Shown here piece after piece: positions 1-7,651 of a stretch of 62,114 nt of DNA. Position numbers and translations under genes: made by a program. Below the pieces are notes generated by a model. It was not told the DNA's origin, did no database searches, and worked only from the letters and a program-made list of their open reading frames with translations. The DNA is taken from positions 1-62,114 of the forward strand of contig JACCQN010000018.1 in assembly GCA_015709215.1 (NCBI GenBank). Direction: 5' to 3'. This DNA comes from Bacteroidales bacterium. GTDB lineage: Bacteria; Bacteroidota; Bacteroidia; Bacteroidales; F082. How positions within the stretch are numbered: the first letter of the stretch is position 1; every line of letters begins with the position of its first letter.

Positions 1-1419
1 CCAAAGGATGAAACTAAAAAACTGGCGCAATGGAATCCTTACGACCAAAACAAAGTTGCCGAATTCTTTGACCCGATGTGGATGTTCGAAATTGACAAGG
101 GATTTGATATAGTACTTGGTAACCCGCCTTACGTATTGCTTCAAAACAAAGTAAGAGATAATACCGCCCTGGCATATTTTAAAAGAGTTTACAAAGTAGC
201 TGTGTATAAAGTAGACCTCTATCATTTATTTATTGAAAAGGGGTTAAAGCTATTGAAAAATGGAGGCAATTTGACGTATATAAATCCAGCAAACTTCTTG
301 ACAAATAACTACACCGTCACTTTGCGTAATATGTTACTTAAAGAAACACAGCTTCTTCAAATAGTAAATTTAACCGAGAGTGTGTTCGCTGCAAGCGTTA
401 ACACTTGTATAATCCACACTCGCAAGACAACACTAAATGAAACGCACCTTAAATACTATCAAGCTAACATAATTGATGACCAATTAAGTCTTGAACTTCT
501 TAATTCACAAAACCAACAAGAATATATTACAGAGCAATCCATTATTGTTCCCCCTGGAACCGCAAAGGAAGTTAATCTATTGACAATTATTGACAAGAGA
601 AGTAAACAGCTTAAAGAATTTGCAAAGGTTAATTTCGGCATGCAATTGCGTGATAGAAAAGAATATACAACAGATGTTCTGCAAAATCCTAAAAAGTCAG
701 AACTATCGAAGTATCATAAAAAATGTTTTACTGGCAAAGATATTCAAAGATATTTAGTTCAATATAATGACCGCTATTGTTATTTCAATGAAGTAGCAAA
801 GAGAGGAGGTTGCTGGGATGAAAATATTCATTCCCTGAAAAACAAAATCCTTATACGACAAATTGGGGCTTATCCAATTGCTGGAATTGATAGATTAGGC
901 TATGCGGTTCTCAATAGTGCTTTTATGGTTTCTTCAAAAGGAATAAATCCTGACTTTTTATTAGCACAGATAAACTCAAAGTTAACTCAATTCTACTGGC
1001 TTAATAAATTCGCAGACAAACGGAAGGACTTTCCAAAAATTAAGGGTGGCTATTTGGAATTACTACCGATCATTACAAGTAATTCTGAAAACACATTTTC
1101 ACTTTTAATAAATTTTCTGATTTTCAATCTAAATAATGGAGAAATGGAAAATCAGTTTACGGCAAATTCTTTTGAAAATGTTTTAAACGGCTGCATTTAT
1201 GAACTCTACTTTGGTGAAGAAATGAAAAAAGCCGGGGTAGATATTTTGGCATTGGTGGAGAATGATTTGGAAGCCGTAAAAAAACTGCCCACCGAAAAAG
1301 CCATCGTAACGCTCTACTCAAAATGGCAGGAGCCCAAAAATGAAGTCCGCAACCGCTTGCTATTAATGGCCACCCGTTGCCCCGATACCATTGGAGTAAT
1401 TGAAGCAAACATCAAATGA
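1..1419 (+). CDS. Eco57I/TaqI-like adenine-specific DNA methyltransferase (5'-truncated by window edge)
   Basis: The frame is open from base 1, so the gene begins outside the window and about 472 residues of its C-terminal part are visible. A GNPPYV motif about 40 residues in is motif IV of N6-adenine methyltransferases, which transfer a methyl group from S-adenosylmethionine to DNA adenine. The C-terminal half (KCFTGKDIQRY, then a GIDRLGYAVLNSAFMVSSK-type stretch) resembles the target-recognition region of type IIG and TaqI-like enzymes. Its stop overlaps the start of an ATPase-like frame (ATGA), so the two were translationally coupled, as in restriction or defence loci. No nuclease motif is visible in the part present. 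Whether it restricts or only methylates cannot be told. Confidence 0.8.
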   Translation, partial: PKDETKKLAQWNPYDQNKVAEFFDPMWMFEIDKGFDIVLGNPPYVLLQNKVRDNTALAYFKRVYKVAVYKVDLYHLFIEKGLKLLKNGGNLTYINPANFLTNNYTVTLRNMLLKETQLLQIVNLTESVFAASVNTCIIHTRKTTLNETHLKYYQANIIDDQLSLELLNSQNQQEYITEQSIIVPPGTAKEVNLLTIIDKRSKQLKEFAKVNFGMQLRDRKEYTTDVLQNPKKSELSKYHKKCFTGKDIQRYLVQYNDRYCYFNEVAKRGGCWDENIHSLKNKILIRQIGAYPIAGIDRLGYAVLNSAFMVSSKGINPDFLLAQINSKLTQFYWLNKFADKRKDFPKIKGGYLELLPIITSNSENTFSLLINFLIFNLNNGEMENQFTANSFENVLNGCIYELYFGEEMKKAGVDILALVENDLEAVKKLPTEKAIVTLYSKWQEPKNEVRNRLLLMATRCPDTIGVIEANIK

Positions 1420-1580
1420 AAGGGATTGAAAAAATAACCATACAGAATTTTAAGGCTTTCAGAGAAGCGGAAACTTTTAACCTGAAGGGAAAAAATCTAT
1501 TAGTGTATGGCCCAAACGGTAGCGGGAAAAGCTCATTGTATTTTTCTCTTTACACTTTGCTCCAGGCCGACACTTTTTAA
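1416..1580 (+). pseudogene. N-terminal stub of an AAA/SMC-like ATPase
   Basis: The ATG overlaps the methyltransferase stop. The 54-residue product starts MKGIEKITIQNFKAFRE and carries a Walker A motif GPNGSGKSS, the usual N-terminus of ATPases with a RecF/SMC-type head (AAA_15-like). It then ends at TAA after LLQADTF. Such proteins normally run several hundred residues, and no Walker B or signature motif follows in any frame I could read up to 1860. I read this as a gene whose 3' part was deleted, with the junction near 1560. A functional 54-residue protein is unlikely. Confidence 0.75.
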
Positions 1581-1913
1581 AAATAAAAAACGCTGACACA
1601 CGAGCCGACAGAAAAGACAGAAAGTAAAATGATAAAGACAAGGAAACTCAATAATGACAATGGTTTACAGGACTGGAAGGCAGAACACCGGGCGGTAATA
1701 ATTAGGAGTTCATGTGGCACAAATTGCCCGGCATGAACTACTTTGTTAAAGCAATTTTGGCGTGTACAAAAAAACAGCTTATAATTTTTCTTGAAAAATC
1801 TGTTTTTTTTAAAACGTAAGTATTTGTTAATTTAGCAAAGTGAAATTTAATTGAAAAAATAATTGAAGGAGATTTTTAGACGAAATGCCATTGTACATTA
1901 TAAAAAAGAGCAT
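1581..1913. other. Intergenic region holding an inverted repeat
   Basis: No gene is seen. An 8-bp perfect inverted repeat (agttcatg at 1707-1714, catgaact at 1732-1739) encloses a 17-base loop with GC-rich patches. It could be a terminator remnant, a recombination scar from loss of the ATPase, or chance. The rest is AT-rich leader for the following secreted-protein gene. Confidence 0.35.
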
Positions 1914-2828
1914 ATGAAAACCTTAATGACTTTAATATGCTGTGTTTTGCTAACAAATGGATTTGGTCAGGTTTGGATTGATAGTCATGCGAAATGGACA
2001 TTTGACTATTTTAATGTTGCCGAAACTGGTACATGGAGATGGGAATATACACATGACACCATTATACAAAGTCACCTGTCTCAAGTGATAAATGCTACTA
2101 AATACAGATATGGCGGCTCAGGGACATCATCAATTAATTATGGTAATACTTATACGTATCATTCAAACGATTCGGTTTTTTACCTGAAAGACAATAAATT
2201 CTTCCTGCTTTATGATTTTGGGGCAAATATTGGCGATACTTGGATAATTGCAATTGATACAATATTTAATGCTTGCCAGGATACTGCAATTGTGCAAGTT
2301 GTTGATACGGGAAACTTAATCATTAACGGAAATTTTTACAGAACAATTAGGCTGGAAACAATTTCAGAATCAATATATGCACTGAATGGATTATGTGTAG
2401 AGAAATTTGGCATCGTTCCAACAACTTATGAAAACAGCAATTTTGGTTTTTTACCTGGGTATCAGTATTGCGAGGAAGGACCAATTATAGATTATGACCT
2501 TTTGACTTTCAGGTGTTATGAGGATTCAAGTTTCCCAACCTTCAACCCAACAAATATGGATTGTGACACGCTGACATCGACAAGTGAATTAGTAATTGAA
2601 AAATTTAATGTTTATCCAAATCCTGCAAAAAGTAAATTATATATTAAATCACCTAAAAATAGTGTCTCCAATGTTGAAATAATTGATATGAATGGCAGAC
2701 TAATTGTTAGTCAACAATGCAAAAACAATGTGGATATTTCTAAACTAAAAAACGGAATCTATATTGTAAGAATTATAACTGATGACAAGATTGAGGCTTT
2801 GACTATGAAAAGATTTATAAAACAATAA
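1914..2828 (+). CDS. Secreted protein with type IX secretion sorting domain
   Basis: I start at ATG 1914, because an upstream TTG at 1863 would place 17 charged residues before an otherwise standard signal peptide (MKTLMTLICCVLLTNGFGQ). The 304-residue product ends in a Por secretion-system (T9SS type A) sorting domain of about 75 residues, with FNVYPNPAKSKLYIK, a MNGR turn and SKLKNGIYIVRI. It should therefore cross the outer membrane through T9SS and be anchored at the surface or released. The middle contains a CYEDSSFP-type motif and W/Y-rich strands shared with the protein at 7652-9199, so the two are paralogues. No catalytic motif is recognised and the function is unknown. Confidence 0.85.
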   Translation: MKTLMTLICCVLLTNGFGQVWIDSHAKWTFDYFNVAETGTWRWEYTHDTIIQSHLSQVINATKYRYGGSGTSSINYGNTYTYHSNDSVFYLKDNKFFLLYDFGANIGDTWIIAIDTIFNACQDTAIVQVVDTGNLIINGNFYRTIRLETISESIYALNGLCVEKFGIVPTTYENSNFGFLPGYQYCEEGPIIDYDLLTFRCYEDSSFPTFNPTNMDCDTLTSTSELVIEKFNVYPNPAKSKLYIKSPKNSVSNVEIIDMNGRLIVSQQCKNNVDISKLKNGIYIVRIITDDKIEALTMKRFIKQ

Positions 2829-3001
2829 TCAAGGTGTACAACAAAAATACGATTACATGAAGCATTTAATGCTATTAAGAAAATGAATAATAAATTTGAA
2901 ATCATGAAAATAAAGAAATTTATTGAATAATATAAGGCATACACCCTATTAAACTTAAAATCGTGGAAAATAACATTAAAAGACAAACTAGCAGCAAGAA
3001 A

Positions 3002-3703
3002 ATGATTACAATTGATAATTATTTAGATAATCACTATATACACCGAAGTAATTGGTTAAGAGCTGCAGTTTTAGGAGCAAATGATGGAATAATTTCTATT
3101 TCAAGTCTTGCAATTGGTGTGGCAGCTGCAAGCACTACAAGAGAACCTATTGTTTTGGCAACAGTTGCCGGTCTTGTTGCTGGTGCTTTATCTATGGCAG
3201 CAGGTGAGTATGTTTCGGTAAGTTCGCAAACGGATATTGAAAAAGCAGACATTGAAAGAGAGATGATGGAACTTAAAGAAAACCCGAATGAAGAACAAGA
3301 CATATTAGGACAAATTTATGAGAAACGAGGATTGAAAAAAGAAACTGCAATGCAAGTAGCCAAAGAGCTAACCGAAAAAAATGCTTTGGCAGCTCATATC
3401 AGAGACGAATTAGGCATCAATGAAATAAGCCAGGCAAATCCTATCCAAGCCGCAATAGCTTCTGGTGCAGCATTTACAGCTGGTGGTGTTTTGCCACTTT
3501 TGGTCATTCTTTTTGCACCTGTAAAGGGAATGGAATATTGGCTTTATGGATTTACACTTATTTTCCTAATAATTTTGGGAGCAACTGCTGCTAAGACAGG
3601 CGGTTCAAGTATTATAAAAGCTATTTTCCGAATTGCCATCTGGGGCACAATAGCAATGGTACTATCTGCAATAGTTGGTTATTTATTTGGAGTAAACATT
3701 TAA
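3002..3703 (+). CDS. VIT1/CCC1 family iron/manganese transporter
   Basis: The 233-residue membrane protein has the VIT/CCC1 hallmark near the N-terminus (HRSNWLRAAVLGANDGIIS) followed by SLAIGVAAAS and GALSMAAGEYVSVSSQ. A charged middle (EKADIEREMMELKENP and onward) follows, then three C-terminal membrane segments. Family members move Fe2+ or Mn2+ out of the cytosol or into compartments, and the charged acidic helix is the usual metal-binding domain. I prefer ATG 3002 over GTG 2963 because family proteins start close to the HRSNWLRAA motif. It stands alone in an accessory region, and no regulator or ferritin gene is adjacent. Confidence 0.88.
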   Translation: MITIDNYLDNHYIHRSNWLRAAVLGANDGIISISSLAIGVAAASTTREPIVLATVAGLVAGALSMAAGEYVSVSSQTDIEKADIEREMMELKENPNEEQDILGQIYEKRGLKKETAMQVAKELTEKNALAAHIRDELGINEISQANPIQAAIASGAAFTAGGVLPLLVILFAPVKGMEYWLYGFTLIFLIILGATAAKTGGSSIIKAIFRIAIWGTIAMVLSAIVGYLFGVNI

Positions 3704-4280
3704 TTTTAAAATCAATATTAATGAAGGTCAACATCCTTTAATGGTAAATCTTTTAGGAATTATTTTCCCCCATAGTGGGTAAAATAGTTTAGATTAGAGG
3801 AACCATAAATTATGGTATTAAGGATAAAAGTGGCTCTGGCCCGAAATTTTAACCTGATTGGAGACAAACTTCTGGCAGAAGACGATACCAGACAAAGAGT
3901 CTAGAAGTCAGGGAAAAAACTTACAATAAAAAGAAGATTCATTGCCAATCTGAGCAATATCGAAAAAATTCGAACAGCAAACAGCAGATAATGTTGGAGA
4001 TAAGCAATTGATACATCATTTATTAGCCGCAAAACTGCATCGCAGGGAATACTATGAGCGGCTTCAAAATCAACTGATTGAAAATGGTTAGATGCAAGAA
4101 CTATCTCTGATCCTGAGAACAGGAAAATGATCACAATTAATAAAAATAACGTCAGCATTTGTTAAATTTGCAGTATAAAAAATTGAAAGAAATGAAGATT
4201 GACAGAGTTTTTTAGGCGGAAAGCTTTGGCACAAATACTAAAAATGCCTAAGTCACGTTTTCAAAATTAAATTTATTAGT
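3704..4280. other. 577-base interval with possible decayed coding fragments
   Basis: No complete gene is supported. A 30-codon frame at 3812-3904 has an ATG and a purine-rich stretch (agagga) about 13 bases upstream. A stop-free, coding-like stretch (reading KKFEQQTADNVGDKQL and onward) ends at a TAG near 4091 but has no usable start. They lie in different frames, so this may be an eroded gene. I do not recognise the family and cannot exclude chance. Confidence 0.3.
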
Positions 4281-4727
4281 ATGTCAAAATTGAAGATAAC
4301 ACTAAGTATATTTATTATACTTTTTCAAATGTCAGCAATTTTTGCTCAAGAATGGCAGTTAGACTTAAATGAAGCTCAGGAAAAAGCTCAAAATGAGAAT
4401 AAAATAATAGTCCTTGTATTTTCAGGCTCTGATTGGTGTGCCCCTTGTATTAAACTTGAAAAAGAAATTTGGAATTCAGAAGAATTCAGAGCTTACGCCA
4501 AAAACAATTTTGTAATGGTAAGAGCTGATTTTCCAAGAAAAAAAGAGCATAAACTAACGCCGGAACAACAGCAAAAAAACAATCAATTGGCAGAAAAATA
4601 CAACCTGCAGGGGTATTTTCCTTTGGTGATTGTAATGGATAAGAACCTTACAATTTTGGGTAAAACCGGATACAAGAAGTTAACGCCAACTGGGTATATT
4701 GAACATTTAAACAGTTTTATCAACTAG
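4281..4727 (+). CDS. Periplasmic thioredoxin-fold protein
   Basis: The 148-residue protein has a signal peptide ending near FAQ (residues 1-23) and a thioredoxin-fold domain with the redox pair WCAPC (Cys53, Cys56). Later it has a cis-proline segment (GYFPLVIVMD) and a GYKKLTPTGYIEHL tail. This is the thioredoxin_7/DUF255-like type found in envelope redox systems. It lies 4 bases before apbE and probably starts the operon that continues with the DUF4266 and DUF3570 genes. The likely role is thiol reduction or disulphide handling of the cysteine-rich small lipoprotein encoded downstream; that role is inferred from context. Confidence 0.85.
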   Translation: MSKLKITLSIFIILFQMSAIFAQEWQLDLNEAQEKAQNENKIIVLVFSGSDWCAPCIKLEKEIWNSEEFRAYAKNNFVMVRADFPRKKEHKLTPEQQQKNNQLAEKYNLQGYFPLVIVMDKNLTILGKTGYKKLTPTGYIEHLNSFIN

Positions 4728-4731
4728 TTTT

Positions 4732-5712
4732 ATGCGCATCCTGCAACTATTTTTATTAATGGTTTTTGCTGCTAATGGCTTTGCGCAAAACGCTTATACC
4801 AGAACAACCCTCTTAATGGGGAGCAGATTTGATATTACTGTTGTTGCCGAAAATGAAGAAGTTGCCAATGCTCATATCGATACAGCAATCGCTGAAATTA
4901 CTCGAATTGAAAGATTAATTTCCTCCTGGGATATAAATTCTCAAACCTCAAAAATTAATCAAAATGCTGGTATTCAACCAGTAAAAGTGAATGAAGAATT
5001 ATTTGATCTCATTCAGCGATCTATTGCTATTTCTGAACTTACGGATGGTGCATTCGACATCAGTTATGCTTCAATGGATAAAATTTGGAAATTTGACGGG
5101 AGTATGACCCAAATACCATCAAAAGATGAAATAATAAAATCTGTCGAAAAAATTGGCTACAAAAAAATTATTTTAGACACGACTAATCAAACAGTCTTTT
5201 TGCCCTATAAAGGAATGAAAATTGGCTTTGGTGGCATAGGTAAAGGATATGCAGCAGACAAAACAAAACAATTATTGATCAGTAAGGGTGTGGTAGCCGG
5301 TATTATCAATGCCTCGGGCGATATGAACACTTGGGGTAAACAACCCGATGGCACGGATTGGATGGTAGCCATTACTAATCCAATGAATAAAAACAATGCT
5401 TTTGCATTACTCCCTCTAAAACAAGGGGCAGTTGTGACCAGCGGCGATTACGAAAAATTTGTAGAATTTAATGGTGTTCGATATGCTCACATCATCAATC
5501 CAAAAACAGGCTATCCGGCAACAGGCATCATCAGCGTTACTGTTTTTGCACCCAGTGCTGAACTTGCTGATGCTTTAGCTACAACTATTTTTGTAATGGG
5601 AAAAGAGGTGGGATTAGACCGAATCAATCAATTGCCCAATATCGAGTGTATTCTTATTGATGATAAGGGTAATATTCATAAATCTAAAAACATTAAAATT
5701 AATGAAGAGTAA
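4732..5712 (+). CDS. apbE: FAD:protein FMN transferase (ApbE)
   Basis: The 326-residue protein has a signal peptide (MRILQLFLLMVFAANGFAQ) and the ApbE fold. Visible motifs are the LMGSRFDITV opening, ELTDGAFDISYASM, the flavin/metal loop FGGIGKGYAAD (about 166-176), INASGDMNTWG, HIINPKTGYPA (from about 258) and the ADALATTIFVMG metal region. ApbE enzymes use FAD and Mg2+ to attach FMN covalently to a Thr or Ser of exported proteins. No classical target (NqrB/NqrC, RnfG, FMN-binding domain) is encoded nearby. The neighbours are a thioredoxin-like protein, a DUF4266 lipoprotein whose start overlaps this gene by 11 bases, and a DUF3570 protein. Confidence 0.93.
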   Translation: MRILQLFLLMVFAANGFAQNAYTRTTLLMGSRFDITVVAENEEVANAHIDTAIAEITRIERLISSWDINSQTSKINQNAGIQPVKVNEELFDLIQRSIAISELTDGAFDISYASMDKIWKFDGSMTQIPSKDEIIKSVEKIGYKKIILDTTNQTVFLPYKGMKIGFGGIGKGYAADKTKQLLISKGVVAGIINASGDMNTWGKQPDGTDWMVAITNPMNKNNAFALLPLKQGAVVTSGDYEKFVEFNGVRYAHIINPKTGYPATGIISVTVFAPSAELADALATTIFVMGKEVGLDRINQLPNIECILIDDKGNIHKSKNIKINEE

Positions 5713-5917
5713 GTCAATTTTGATTATAGCACTTTTGATGCTAATCTTAAGTTCCTGCGTAACGGTAAAACCCTATGAACAAGTTAATATCAATGATCCG
5801 GATATGCTATTAGCCGACAGAAAAGCAAAAAAATTTGAAACTACTTTCCAGGTATATCGTGAAGGAGCTTCAGGAGCCAACGGTGGAAAGTCTGGTGGTG
5901 GTTGTGGGTGTAATTAA
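5702..5917 (+). CDS. DUF4266 small lipoprotein with Gly/Cys C-terminal tail
   Basis: I start at ATG 5702, inside the apbE stop region, which gives a 71-residue product; the longer in-frame extension upstream lies inside apbE. The N-terminus is a lipoprotein signal with lipobox LSSC (Cys19). The body is short and charged, and the C-terminus is REGASGANGGKSGGGCGCN, with Cys68 and Cys70 as the only other cysteines. This tail is the recognisable mark of DUF4266. Translational coupling to apbE suggests the lipoprotein is a substrate or partner of the flavin transferase and thioredoxin. The ApbE acceptor motif Dxx(S/T)GA(T/S) is not met, since GASGAN has Asn where Thr/Ser is needed, so another modification or a metal site is possible. 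Confidence 0.85.
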   Translation: MKSKSILIIALLMLILSSCVTVKPYEQVNINDPDMLLADRKAKKFETTFQVYREGASGANGGKSGGGCGCN

Positions 5918-5943
5918 AATTAACAGTAGAACCAATTAAGTAA

Positions 5944-7359
5944 ATGAAAAATATAATATTCCTAACAATCATTGTACTTCCGCTTATCGCCTTCTCGCAA
6001 AATAAAAGTGACAGTACTGCTGTGTTCAAAAAGAGAGTATTAGAAAATACCGAATTAAGTATTTTAACCAGTTATTACAGTCAAGATGGTCAAAATGCCG
6101 CTGTAACGGGAGGTATTGGCACCGAGAAACTAACAGATTTTGCTACCGATATCAATGTTTCTATTCCGTTAAATGATGATGATGTATTAAGTATTTCAGG
6201 AACAGTGTCTGCCTACACTTCTGCATCTTCAAGTAATTTGGATGCCTTTGACGGCGATAGAAATGCTGATGGCTCTATAAAAGGAACGCCTTGGGCAGCA
6301 TCGTCGGGTGCTTCGTATCAGGATGCCTGGGCAAATATTAATGCAGGTTATAATCATTCATCTGACGACAGAAACACTGTTGTTTCCGGAAATTTAAGTT
6401 TTGCCAACGAGTTTGACTATTCTTCTATTGGCGCAGGTGCCGGGGTAGTAAAACTATTCAATGAAAAAAATACTGAAATAGGCATAAATGCCTCTGTTTA
6501 CCTCGATTTTTGGAGACCGGAATACCCTAGTGAAATAAAAACTTATATGGATAACAATGGGAATTTAAATGCCGGTTTTTTTAGTGGAACGGATATTTTA
6601 GACCAAAGTGGAACGGTTATCAATAAATTTGACCCGGATGCCTGGAAACCATTTAAAAATGAATTGATTGACAAAAAAGCCCGAAATACTTATGCTTTCT
6701 CATTGAGCTTTTCTCAAATATTAACCAAAACTACCCAAATTTCTATTTTTTCAGACATAACCTATCAAAGCGGATGGTTGGCAAATCCTATGCAGCGTGT
6801 CTATTTTGCCGACAAAGATAATTTTTACATTGGAAACGCAGTCGATATACCGAATTACACAAATTCTAACAACCAGGGAGTGTTTCAATTGGCTGATGAT
6901 ATTGAACGCCTGCCCGATAGCAGGTTTAAAATTCCGATAGGTATTCGATTAAACCAGTATATAAATGAATGGTTGGTATTGCGTACTTTCTATAGGTATT
7001 ACTTTGATGATTGGGACCTCAAATCGAATACATTTAATATAGAACTGGCAATTAAAATTACACAGAAATTCACATTATATCCTAATTACAGATTTTATAA
7101 TCAAAATGCCATTGATTATTTCGCTCCATATAACCAACATTTGTCTTCAAGCCAATACTACACCTCAGATTTTGACTTATCAAAATACAATGCCAATCAA
7201 TTTGGTTTAGGTGTAAAATACACCGACATTTTTACCCATACACACATAGGGAAATTTGCTTTAAAAGAATTAACACTTGATTATAATCATTATGAACGAA
7301 ATACCGGCTTAAGTGCTGATATTATTTCTCTTGGTGCCAGTTTTATATTAGATAAATGA
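5944..7359 (+). CDS. DUF3570 outer-membrane beta-barrel protein
   Basis: The 471-residue protein has a signal peptide (MKNIIFLTIIVLPLIAFSQ) and then alternating aromatic/polar strands (SILTSYYSQDGQNAAVTGGIGTE at the start, LGVKYTDIFTHTHIG and SLGASFILDK at the end) typical of a barrel. The DUF3570 signs are the early GTEKLTDFATDINVSIPL and the YQDAWANINAGY region. It begins 26 bases after the DUF4266 stop and closes the operon. In other bacteria I know DUF3570 and DUF4266 as neighbours of ApbE. The barrel could export, display or receive electrons from the modified lipoprotein, but the function is not established. Confidence 0.85.
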   Translation: MKNIIFLTIIVLPLIAFSQNKSDSTAVFKKRVLENTELSILTSYYSQDGQNAAVTGGIGTEKLTDFATDINVSIPLNDDDVLSISGTVSAYTSASSSNLDAFDGDRNADGSIKGTPWAASSGASYQDAWANINAGYNHSSDDRNTVVSGNLSFANEFDYSSIGAGAGVVKLFNEKNTEIGINASVYLDFWRPEYPSEIKTYMDNNGNLNAGFFSGTDILDQSGTVINKFDPDAWKPFKNELIDKKARNTYAFSLSFSQILTKTTQISIFSDITYQSGWLANPMQRVYFADKDNFYIGNAVDIPNYTNSNNQGVFQLADDIERLPDSRFKIPIGIRLNQYINEWLVLRTFYRYYFDDWDLKSNTFNIELAIKITQKFTLYPNYRFYNQNAIDYFAPYNQHLSSSQYYTSDFDLSKYNANQFGLGVKYTDIFTHTHIGKFALKELTLDYNHYERNTGLSADIISLGASFILDK

Positions 7360-7651
7360 TAATAAATTGTTGTCCTGGAGTATTGGACTACCTCGCTGCT
7401 AAGGCCTTCGAAAGTGCAAGCAAACTTACAAGAGGATAGGACTAAAAATTACACAGGCAAAAACACCCCATTTGTTAATCAACTATAGCTTTGATCAGGA
7501 ACACAAAACATTTATCGAGTGGGGGTTAAGACCATTTTAATTGTCATTAAGAAAATGTAGGTTCTTTTATAAGTCGGGTTGACTGCGTCGAATTTAAAAC
7601 TTCAGCGCCATGGATAATGGAGATCTATTATAACGCTAAAAACCAATTATC
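7360..7651. other. Intergenic region between DUF3570 gene and T9SS protein
   Basis: No complete gene is supported. A short stop-free stretch ends at a TAA near 7538 (reading KITQAKTPHLLINYSFDQ and onward, closing with WGLRPF), which looks like the C-terminal end of some protein but has no start. It may be residue of a lost gene. Confidence 0.25.

Noticed and set aside
1714-1728. TGGCAC...TTGC resembling a sigma-54 promoter
   Set aside because: The spacing between the two halves is three bases, not the required five, and no sigma-54-type gene follows.
2963-3001. GTG start of the VIT-family gene
   Set aside because: It would add 13 residues that do not fit the family; ATG 3002 places the conserved motif normally.
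5852-5914. Calling the DUF4266 tail a certain ApbE flavinylation site
   Set aside because: The motif needs a Thr/Ser where Asn stands; kept only as a hypothesis.
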